DNA from: CAZCCV01 sp964497515
Lineage (GTDB): Bacteria; Armatimonadota; UBA5829; DTLH01
Assembly: GCA_964497515.1 (NCBI GenBank)
Contig: CAZCCV010000060.1
Location: 1 to 6,635, forward strand
DNA: 6,635 bases
Direction: 5' to 3'
Made by a program: the position numbers and the translations under genes. The notes beneath the pieces were generated by a model that made no database searches, was not told where the DNA came from, and saw only the letters and a list, made by a program, of their open reading frames with translations. This document shows positions 1 to 5,775 of the stretch, one piece after another (positions within the stretch are counted from its first letter, which is position 1; the number at the start of each line of letters is the position of its first letter).

Positions 1-39
1 TGGGGACATTATCCCACGGCAGTTATGGGGGACATTATC
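1..39. repeat. Direct repeat pair GGGGACATTATC, possible IS end
   Basis: The 12-base word GGGGACATTATC occurs at 2-13 and again at 28-39, a period of 26 bases, each copy preceded by T or TG. Two exact 12-base copies this close are not expected by chance. Short tandem copies of a G-rich TGGGGACAT-like word are known at the ends of some IS21-like and related DDE insertion sequences, where they bind transposase, so a transposon end or remnant is my inference. No transposase is visible in the window. The array may continue to the left of position 1. Confidence 0.5.
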
Positions 40-69
40 GCTCTGCATATACACTGTTTGTCTGATTGC

Positions 70-98
70 TTGTTCAGTGCAAATATTCGTGATAGTAT
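70..98 (+). promoter_or_regulatory. Candidate sigma-70-type promoter for miaB
   Basis: TTGTTC at 70-75 (3 of 6 matches to TTGACA) and TAGTAT at 93-98 (4 of 6 matches to TATAAT) are separated by exactly 17 bases. Transcription would begin near 105 and give a leader of about 60 bases containing the hairpin at 122-143. The boxes are weak, so this rests mainly on spacing and on position upstream of a gene with no visible upstream partner. Confidence 0.3.
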
Positions 99-121
99 TG
101 CTGTAGAAACCAATTATCCTA

Positions 122-143
122 GCCGCGGCACCGCACCCGCGGC
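122..143 (+). promoter_or_regulatory. GC-rich hairpin in the miaB leader
   Basis: GCCGCGG at 122-128 and CCGCGGC at 137-143 form a perfect 7-bp all-G/C stem with an 8-base loop. It ends 10 bases before the miaB ribosome binding site. No run of T follows (the next bases are GTTTGCAGTT), so it does not look like an intrinsic terminator. It could be an mRNA structure affecting ribosome access or stability, or a protein-binding dyad. Its function is unknown. Confidence 0.45.
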
Positions 144-153
144 GTTTGCAGTT

Positions 154-158
154 AGAGG
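154..158 (+). promoter_or_regulatory. Ribosome binding site of miaB (fixes TTG start)
   Basis: AGAGG at 154-158 lies 6 bases before the TTG at 165. An in-frame TAG at 153-155 excludes any earlier start, and the next internal Met (residue 18) would delete the conserved first cluster cysteine, so TTG is the only sensible start. Confidence 0.7.
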
Positions 159-164
159 CCATTA

Positions 165-1499
165 TTGAACACCAATTCCCCCACTTACACCGTTCTCACC
201 TGGGGATGCCAGATGAACGAGGACGACTCCAACCAAATCGCCAGCTTGTTGATGCAGATGGGTTATCAATATACGGATGATCTGCAGCAATCGGACATTA
301 TAATGTTGAACACCTGCTCAGTTCGCGCCAAACCTGAGCAGAAAGTGAAGAGCAAACTCGGAGAAATCCGACTCATCAAAGAGAACCGGCCGGAACTGAT
401 TGTTGGAGTGTGTGGATGTATGGCTCAGCGACACGGTGACAGTCTTCGAAAGCGAGCACCGTTTATCGATCTTGTTGTCGGCACTGCTCAGGTATCAAGC
501 ATTCCGGAAATGATCTGCGAAGTGCTAAGAGTCCGCCATCCGGTGACAGCGCTCGATTTGCCGCGCAAAGAGACTGACACGGCAGCGGTGCCGAATAGAA
601 CCAAGCAGACGGATATCGGTCTTAAGGCGTTTGTGCCGATTACCTATGGCTGTGATAACTTCTGTGCTTATTGTATCGTGCCTTATGTGAGAGGAAAGGA
701 GCGCAGTAGGCCTGTAGGAGATGTGCTTGCCGAAGTTAGAGAGCTTGTTGATTCGGGTACGAAAGAGATCACACTTCTGGGACAAAATGTCAACAGCTAT
801 GCGAGCGAGGAGCCAAATGCGGACTTTCCGGATCTTCTGGCTGTGTTAAACGATGTTGAGGGATTGGAGCGCATACGGTTTACAACCAGTCATCCAAAGG
901 ATATGTCCGACCGCTTGATTGAGGCAATCGCAAAGTTAGCCAAGGTATGCGAGCATATTCATCTACCGATGCAGGCTGGTGATACGGAGACGCTCAAAAG
1001 GATGCGTCGCGGATACACCGTTGAGCGTTATCTGGAGCGAGTTGAGAGTCTGCGAAAAGCGGTTCCGAATAACGCCATTACCACGGATATACTGATCGGC
1101 TTTGCGGGAGAGACTGAAGCTGAGTTCGAAAACACACTAAAAACTATTGAGCAAGTTCAGTTTGATGCCGCTTTTATGTTTGCGTTTAACCCGATAGCCG
1201 GCACTGTAGGTGCTACTCTTCCAAACCAGTTGACTACCGAAGAAAAGAACATACGACTTGCCAAAGTCATTGCGATTCAGAACAGAATTACTATCGAAAA
1301 GAACCAACGGCAGGTGGGTTCCGTTTTTGAGGTATTGGTGGAGGGTTGGAGTCCCAAGAATCAAAGGCGCGTAACGGGGCTCACCCGAGAGAACAAGACC
1401 GTCAATTTTGTTGCTACCGAAGATGTCATCGGCAGCCTGGTGCGTGTACAGGCGCTCGAAGGCCACCTATACGGGTTTCTAGGTGAAATGGCTGAGTGA
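165..1499 (+). CDS. miaB: tRNA-2-methylthio-N6-dimethylallyladenosine synthase MiaB
   Basis: Radical-SAM methylthiotransferase that adds a methylthio group to i6A37 of tRNAs reading UNN codons, improving codon pairing; cytoplasmic. All three expected domains are visible in 444 residues, the usual family length. The N-terminal MTTase domain has the auxiliary-cluster cysteines C15 (TWGCQMNEDDS), C51 (NTCSVRAKPEQK) and C85 (GCMAQ). The radical-SAM core has C163, C167 and C170 in CDNFCAYCIVPYVRG. A TRAM RNA-binding domain spans about 382-441. LLGQNVNSY at 204-212 is typical of MiaB rather than RimO or MtaB. The start codon is TTG, supported by AGAGG and by a TAG just upstream. Two usually conserved motifs deviate: GFAGET (normally GFPGET, 312-317) and FNPIAGT (normally YSPRxGT, 341-347). 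The gene appears monocistronic, with its own leader and a terminator overlapping its stop codon. Family assignment is very secure. Confidence 0.97.
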   Translation: MNTNSPTYTVLTWGCQMNEDDSNQIASLLMQMGYQYTDDLQQSDIIMLNTCSVRAKPEQKVKSKLGEIRLIKENRPELIVGVCGCMAQRHGDSLRKRAPFIDLVVGTAQVSSIPEMICEVLRVRHPVTALDLPRKETDTAAVPNRTKQTDIGLKAFVPITYGCDNFCAYCIVPYVRGKERSRPVGDVLAEVRELVDSGTKEITLLGQNVNSYASEEPNADFPDLLAVLNDVEGLERIRFTTSHPKDMSDRLIEAIAKLAKVCEHIHLPMQAGDTETLKRMRRGYTVERYLERVESLRKAVPNNAITTDILIGFAGETEAEFENTLKTIEQVQFDAAFMFAFNPIAGTVGATLPNQLTTEEKNIRLAKVIAIQNRITIEKNQRQVGSVFEVLVEGWSPKNQRRVTGLTRENKTVNFVATEDVIGSLVRVQALEGHLYGFLGEMAE

Positions 1500-1521
1500 C
1501 CAGGACTAACCTGGTCACTCA
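1493..1521. terminator. Hairpin terminator between convergent genes, overlapping the miaB stop
   Basis: TGAGTGACCAGG at 1493-1504 pairs perfectly with CCTGGTCACTCA at 1510-1521, a 12-bp stem with loop ACTAA. The miaB stop TGA (1497-1499) is part of the left arm. On the plus strand the stem is followed by the pyrimidine-rich CTCTTCTCTTT, an imperfect U-tract. On the minus strand the hairpin begins about 10 bases after the glycosidase stop, but the following U-tract is poor. It most likely ends miaB transcription and may also act on the convergent transcript. Confidence 0.8.
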
Positions 1522-1530
1522 CTCTTCTCT

Positions 1531-3852
1531 TTACAGTTTGGCAGCAAGCGGCTCCAGCACTTTGGAGAAAGCGACTAACTGACCATCAACGTGAACAGAG
1601 AGTCCCGAAGCAGCCTCCCATCGGATTTTGACTGTCCGTCCTCTGTAATGAACGTTATCAAGAACAAAACTATCCAGACCGAAGTCTAGAGGTTTCACTT
1701 CGATCAGGGTTCCTCCTCCCGTTCTAAGTCCGGCAACATACTTAATTATCAGATCCACAACCCACGAGTGTTGATAGTCATCGATTCCACGGTAACCACA
1801 CGGCATACCAGTGAGTGGGTTGTAGTGCTCGAAGCAGTTTGGACGGGCAAGATCACCATCCCAGAACATCATTCTAATATACTTGCTGAGAAGCTCCGCA
1901 GCACTTGAACCATAAGGTTTGTTGAATCTTTCTGCAGTTATCGCCAGTGCTTCAACAATGTGGCTGTTTACCATAGGCCAGGTTCGGCCATTCCACGGAC
2001 AGATCATTCTCTTATCTTTCCACTCAGGTTCAGCAGAGAAATAAGGGTCTGTCAGACTAGAACTGGGCACTGGGAAGGGTGTCCAATACTCATTCGGATT
2101 CAAGAGATGCTTATCTATAGATTGAAGGTGATCTTCCGTGACGATGTCAGTCATGAACGGATAGAACGAAACGGCTACCTGTGAAAACGACCGCTCTCCT
2201 GTCTCTGGATGAACATCGAGGAAAAGCGCGCATTCGGGATCCCACATCTTCTCACGAACGGCATTGCGTGTTTTCTCCGCACTCTCTCCCCAGCTTTTGG
2301 ACTCCTGAGGCTTGCCTAATGCACAGGCCATATCTTCGAGTGAACGTAATACAAGGTACATATAGGTGGTCGCGTCGACGCCCTTCAACTGGAAGCGGCG
2401 CCATTCATCCGCGGCCTCGCTAGCGAAAAGATAGCGGCTGGAATACTCCTGCCCTGTTTCATTCTGATCGATAACATCGTACATTCCAGAATCTTCCGCA
2501 TCTCTTTCTCTCTTGAAGCAATGCGCGTACTTTGCCAGCATCGGATAGACTCTCTCGGTGAAGCTCATATCGCGGTGAAGATCCTGTACCTGCGTGAGTC
2601 CGTAGCCCCAGTTACCGTGATAGAACGACCATCCACCGCGCACCAGCCCCAAGTGCCCAGGAATCTCACCTGATTCACTCTGTTGGTTGAATATCGATAG
2701 AAAACTGCCTTGAGCCAGCGACGGATCAGGCATCCACGAGGTTTCCAGCATGTGGACGTGAGCAGAATAACCCACATGATGGCGGAACATATCAATACCC
2801 TCGAAAACACAAGGATATTGCAGCTCATCTACTCCAACGTCTACTGTGCACAGCCTAAGACCGTACCACCGGTACCAATAGTACTTTGTCAGGTAAGGGT
2901 CTGTGCATTCGAAATACGGGAGGGAAGCGAAGTACTCCTCCCAAGAGTTTTTCGATTCCGCGATAGCATCTTTAGCTAGCACTGCAGAGAGCATTCCTGT
3001 CGCTTCGTCCAAATCGAGCCCAACGGCAGCTCCAAAAGTGACTGATGCTTCTTCTCCTGGTCTAAGCTGCAGCTTATACTGCTGACCAATATGTATGAAT
3101 CCTATCTGGTTCCAGCCAACATCGACTTTGGTTTCTCCGGGGAGTCTCCCTGATTCGAATTTCTCGGGGAATGTTGAGATTTCCCATACAGGATTGGCAG
3201 CAGTAATCTCCGACAGATTAATGGTGAAGGATTCTCTATTTCTATCTGCACCAAGCACCACGTGCACAATAGCCGACGATTCCTGTGAGGCGCCTTCAGG
3301 TGTATCGGATTCCACCAAGTCTGCTGTCCCGGCACCAGCAGCTTTTTTTGCTCTGTCGGCGGGTGACGTAGAAAAAGTACAGGACTGTTCGTATCTGCAG
3401 TAATCCTCGGCCTCATAGGCGGCATCCACTGCATAAGACAACCCTCTAATGTCCTGAGTCTCCTGCCTGAGCTGCATACTCCACTGCAGAAGATCGAATT
3501 CACGAGGCGAATCGGATTCATTTCTAATTGTCAGGCAGCTTACGAAAACGTGCTTGCTTACTACAGCGCGATCTTCTGTAACTGTAAGCCCTGGCGCAGT
3601 AAAGCTCTTTAGCAGTCGATCTGGTCTCCAAGAGGAACCGCACAAAGTCAGATGGATGGGTCTGCGGTTTTCAGTAATAAGAACTGTAAACAACCGTTCA
3701 AGCCGCAAGTTCGCAAGATAGCACTCATCCCAGAATCCTGGCGCATCTGGAAACACTGGGAACTTGGGTGCATATACTGCTCCTTGTCCATCCGCAAGAT
3801 ACCATTTGTCGACCCGCTCAAGTAGTGCGAGCGGATCCAGCCTGTTAGTCAT
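1531..3852 (-). CDS. MGH1-like (GH63-related) six-hairpin glycoside hydrolase, substrate unknown
   Basis: Predicted 773-residue hydrolase of glycosidic bonds. No signal peptide or membrane segment is visible, so it probably acts in the cytoplasm on imported or stored sugars. Residues about 1-290 look like an N-terminal beta-rich domain, about 300-710 an (alpha/alpha)6 barrel, and the rest a small C-terminal beta module. Barrel motifs fit the MGH1-like / GH63 group: FEGIDMFRHH near 350 (where trehalase-like enzymes carry W-D-x-F-F), NQQSESGEIPGH near 389-400, PWNGRTWPMVNSHIVEAL near 619-636, and FEHYNPLTGMPCGYRG near 674-689. D354 and E675 are plausible catalytic acid and base, by analogy only. 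The reading frame extends to an ATG at 3867, but GGAGGGG sits right before the ATG at 3852, so I use that one. Specificity (mannosylglycerate, trehalose-like, alpha-glucan or other) cannot be read from sequence. It probably shares a transcript with the 38-codon ORF just upstream. Confidence 0.75.
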   Translation of the reverse strand: MTNRLDPLALLERVDKWYLADGQGAVYAPKFPVFPDAPGFWDECYLANLRLERLFTVLITENRRPIHLTLCGSSWRPDRLLKSFTAPGLTVTEDRAVVSKHVFVSCLTIRNESDSPREFDLLQWSMQLRQETQDIRGLSYAVDAAYEAEDYCRYEQSCTFSTSPADRAKKAAGAGTADLVESDTPEGASQESSAIVHVVLGADRNRESFTINLSEITAANPVWEISTFPEKFESGRLPGETKVDVGWNQIGFIHIGQQYKLQLRPGEEASVTFGAAVGLDLDEATGMLSAVLAKDAIAESKNSWEEYFASLPYFECTDPYLTKYYWYRWYGLRLCTVDVGVDELQYPCVFEGIDMFRHHVGYSAHVHMLETSWMPDPSLAQGSFLSIFNQQSESGEIPGHLGLVRGGWSFYHGNWGYGLTQVQDLHRDMSFTERVYPMLAKYAHCFKRERDAEDSGMYDVIDQNETGQEYSSRYLFASEAADEWRRFQLKGVDATTYMYLVLRSLEDMACALGKPQESKSWGESAEKTRNAVREKMWDPECALFLDVHPETGERSFSQVAVSFYPFMTDIVTEDHLQSIDKHLLNPNEYWTPFPVPSSSLTDPYFSAEPEWKDKRMICPWNGRTWPMVNSHIVEALAITAERFNKPYGSSAAELLSKYIRMMFWDGDLARPNCFEHYNPLTGMPCGYRGIDDYQHSWVVDLIIKYVAGLRTGGGTLIEVKPLDFGLDSFVLDNVHYRGRTVKIRWEAASGLSVHVDGQLVAFSKVLEPLAAKL

Positions 3853-3855
3853 AAT

Positions 3856-3862
3856 CCCCTCC
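3856..3862 (-). promoter_or_regulatory. Ribosome binding site deciding the glycosidase start
   Basis: On the minus strand GGAGGGG occupies 3862-3856, with its GGAGG core 5 bases before ATG at 3852. It lies inside codons 2-4 of the longer candidate starting at 3867, which itself has only a weak GAGAG three bases upstream. This favours the downstream start. Confidence 0.75.
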
Positions 3863-3873
3863 GGCATAAGCTC

Positions 3874-3990
3874 TCAACATAAAGTATTCGCTGCAGATGC
3901 TGCTATTCCCTGCTTTTCCCAGAAGTGCACATCACGATTCTTCAAAACACTGATAAGACCCTTCACGTAGGCGGAATCCGATTGTGCCAT
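3874..3990 (-). CDS. Small ORF, 38 aa, unknown function, upstream of glycosidase
   Basis: Not recognised. The 38-residue product begins MAQSDSAYVKGLISVLKNRD, continues with HFWEKQGIAASAANTLC and ends at TGA (3876-3874). It has no transmembrane segment or signal peptide; it could form one amphipathic helix followed by an Ala-rich tail with a terminal Cys. The main support is AGGAGG at 4001-3996, 5 bases before the ATG, the strongest ribosome binding site in the window. It is in the same frame as the glycosidase, whose start lies 21 bases beyond the TGA, so the two are likely cotranscribed and perhaps translationally coupled. It may be a small protein, a leader peptide tuning glycosidase translation, or the relic of a longer N-terminus cut by a nonsense mutation. 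The glycosidase's own ribosome binding site argues against the last option. Confidence 0.5.
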   Translation of the reverse strand: MAQSDSAYVKGLISVLKNRDVHFWEKQGIAASAANTLC

Positions 3991-4075
3991 ATATGCCTCC
4001 TGCAAAATACTCTTAGGTGTTATAACCTTGGTTTGCGCGCTCGCATTGTATAGGCTAAAATGAGGTGTATGTCGC
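3991..4075. promoter_or_regulatory. Divergent promoter region between small ORF/glycosidase and radical SAM gene
   Basis: Only 69 bases separate the two divergent start codons, so both promoters must be packed here or overlap coding sequence. For the leftward transcript, GCGACA (4075-4070) and TATACA (4052-4047) have 17-base spacing and 4 of 6 matches each. For the rightward transcript, TTGTGC (3983-3988) and AATACT (4006-4011) have 17-base spacing; an alternative, TTGGTT (4028-4033) with TATAGG (4049-4054), has only 15 and would leave almost no leader. These are weak candidates, given as the best visible options. Confidence 0.25.
3996..4001 (-). promoter_or_regulatory. Strong ribosome binding site of the 38-codon ORF
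   Basis: AGGAGG on the minus strand (4001-3996), followed by CATAT and ATG at 3990. The full consensus and 5-base spacing make chance occurrence unlikely, and it is the main reason for calling the small ORF translated. Confidence 0.65.
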
Positions 4076-5775
4076 GAATACTGATCGATAAGGCTCGCAG
4101 ACGCCTCGAGCGGGAAACTGGAACAATCTACACGCCTTTGGACGGCCGACTAACTTTTGCGCTTGCATTTCCTGGAGTATACAGTATCGGGATGAGCGCG
4201 CTTGGGCTGCAATTGGTCTATGGCATGATCAACTCCATTCCAGGAGCTGCTTGCGAGAGAGTTTTCCTACCCGAACCCGAGGATGCTGTTGAACATCGAC
4301 GTTCCCGTACCAGACTCTTTTCCCTCGAATCGCAGACCGATATTGCACAATTCGATGTTTTTGCATTTTCCATATCCTACGAAATGGACTACGCTGCGGT
4401 GGTTCAAATGCTGGAACTGGCTGGACTCCCGATTCTCTCGGTTGATCGAGACGAAAGCCATCCCCTTGTGATAGCTGGTGGCCCCTGTGCCACGTTCAAC
4501 CCGGAGCCGTTGGCCGATATTATCGATGTTTTCGCTATTGGAGATGCCGAAGAGCTTATACCAGAAATGGTCGAAGCGCTCAAATCGTTTGAAGGTGACA
4601 GTCGCGAGGAGCTTCTAGGAAGCCTCTCTCAGATAACAGGATTATATGTACCGCGTTTCTACACTCCAGATTATAGCGCCGATGGCAGCCTTGCTGGGCT
4701 TCGGGTTGCTTCCCCTGCCCCTTCCCGTGTTCAGAGACGTATTGTTCGCGACCTCTCTTCGCACAACAATCTCGCCCTTGTTCTCACACCCGAAGCGGAA
4801 TTTGCCAATATGCTTCTTGTAGAGGCAATTCGCGGCTGCAAGCGACAGTGCAGATTCTGCGTTTCCGGATTTGTTGGACTACCCCCGAGGCCACGGTCGC
4901 TCGATGGTCGCGATACTAATCAAAGAGTCGGCCTTGTTGGCTCAGCAGTATTTGATCACCCGGATGCCACAGAGATGTGTGCCCGCCTAAGCATGAATGG
5001 TGTGGTGTTTTCAGTATCCAGCACCCGCATTGAGAGCCTTACAAGCGATCTTGCTCGAATGATGTATGAGGCTGGTCAGAGAACGATAACGATCGCCCCG
5101 GAAGCCGGAACCGAACGCCTGCGACGGATTCTGAACAAATCAACTACTGACGATGAAATCTTCGGCGCGGCTGAGATTGCCGCAAAAGCTGGGTTCAAAC
5201 GCCTCAAACTGTACTTCATGCTCGGGCTCCCTGGGGAAGAGCCGGACGATGTCGACGGCATCGCCCGACTGGCCAGAGAAATCGTCAATAGACACTCTAA
5301 ACTCCGCGTGCAAGTCTCCGCGAGCTGCTTTGTGCCCAAACCTTGGACTCCGTTTCAGTGGTGTGGTATGGCTCCTGTCCGCGAACTCTCTGGATCTCTC
5401 AAACGATTGAAAGCACTCCTGGCAATAGAGCGACGAATTGAAATCTCGTCGGAGAGCCCCCGATCTGCGTACGTTCAAGCGTGGCTCGCACGAGGTGACC
5501 GTCGAATGTCAGAGACTATCATTACTGCTGCCTCCAACAGATTCAATTACTCACAAGCTGCATCAGAACTGGGACTCGACACGGATCACTACGCACTTCG
5601 ACTCCGGGATCAGAATGAAGTCTTTCCGTGGGATCATATTGATATGCACGTTCGCAAGAACTACTTGTGGGATGAATTCCAGCGAGGACAGCGCGGGCAG
5701 TTGACTGCTGAGTGCAATGTTGGCCTTTGCACTAGATGTGGAGTGTGCCAAAAGGTGTTCAATTATGGATATTAA
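4060..5775 (+). CDS. TIGR03960-type radical SAM protein, B12-binding-like N-terminal domain
   Basis: Radical-SAM protein of unknown reaction, 571 residues, closest in my recognition to the TIGR03960 family (COG1032 group). N-terminal signatures are ALAFPGVYSIGMSALGLQL (35-53), FSISYEMDY (103-111) and VIAGGPCATFNPEPLAD (137-153). This region resembles a cobalamin-binding fold but shows no DxHxxG motif, so B12 binding is doubtful. The radical-SAM cluster is C260, C264, C267 in RGCKRQCRFC. TIAPEAGTERLR (344-355), KLYFMLGLPGE (383-393) and SCFVPKPWTPFQW (422-434) are further family motifs. The C-terminus has four cysteines, C552, C557, C560 and C563, suited to a second Fe-S cluster or zinc. The start is uncertain: ATG at 4060 has only a weak AGG upstream, while ATG at 4069 (Met4) has GAGG at short spacing. 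The last 11 bases overlap pgeF, implying translational coupling. Known relatives often sit beside a TIGR03936 gene and rng-rplU, which are absent here. Confidence 0.85.
   Translation: MRCMSRILIDKARRRLERETGTIYTPLDGRLTFALAFPGVYSIGMSALGLQLVYGMINSIPGAACERVFLPEPEDAVEHRRSRTRLFSLESQTDIAQFDVFAFSISYEMDYAAVVQMLELAGLPILSVDRDESHPLVIAGGPCATFNPEPLADIIDVFAIGDAEELIPEMVEALKSFEGDSREELLGSLSQITGLYVPRFYTPDYSADGSLAGLRVASPAPSRVQRRIVRDLSSHNNLALVLTPEAEFANMLLVEAIRGCKRQCRFCVSGFVGLPPRPRSLDGRDTNQRVGLVGSAVFDHPDATEMCARLSMNGVVFSVSSTRIESLTSDLARMMYEAGQRTITIAPEAGTERLRRILNKSTTDDEIFGAAEIAAKAGFKRLKLYFMLGLPGEEPDDVDGIARLAREIVNRHSKLRVQVSASCFVPKPWTPFQWCGMAPVRELSGSLKRLKALLAIERRIEISSESPRSAYVQAWLARGDRRMSETIITAASNRFNYSQAASELGLDTDHYALRLRDQNEVFPWDHIDMHVRKNYLWDEFQRGQRGQLTAECNVGLCTRCGVCQKVFNYGY
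5753..5757 (+). promoter_or_regulatory. Ribosome binding site of pgeF inside the upstream gene
   Basis: AGGTG at 5753-5757 lies 7 bases before ATG at 5765. This supports 5765 over the in-frame ATG at 5717, which would add 16 residues encoded entirely within the upstream gene's cysteine-cluster region. Confidence 0.6.

Noticed and set aside
1..168. Plus-strand frame open from the window edge (ATG at 25) to TGA at 166-168, which overlaps the miaB TTG as TTGA
   Set aside because: Only 47 codons from the ATG, no convincing ribosome binding site, crosses the repeats, candidate promoter and hairpin, and a frame this long is common by chance.
3102..3521. Alternative open frames within the glycosidase gene on both strands
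   Set aside because: They lie inside a gene with clear family motifs, show no recognisable protein features and lack good ribosome binding sites.
3853..3867. Longer glycosidase start at 3867, adding five residues
   Set aside because: Its second to fourth codons form the GGAGGGG ribosome binding site for the ATG at 3852, and it has only a weak site of its own.
3869..3881. Selenocysteine insertion at the TGA after TGT in the small ORF
   Set aside because: The Cys-TGA pair is suggestive, but I see no convincing SECIS-like hairpin just downstream, and a normal start with its own ribosome binding site follows at once.
4019..4026. Palindrome GTTATAAC in the divergent intergenic region as an operator
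   Set aside because: Only 8 bp, with flanks that do not extend the symmetry; such palindromes occur often by chance.
5717..5764. Longer pgeF start at 5717
   Set aside because: The extra 16 residues are encoded by the cysteine-cluster region of the upstream gene and do not resemble a PgeF N-terminus; ATG 5765 has a suitable ribosome binding site.
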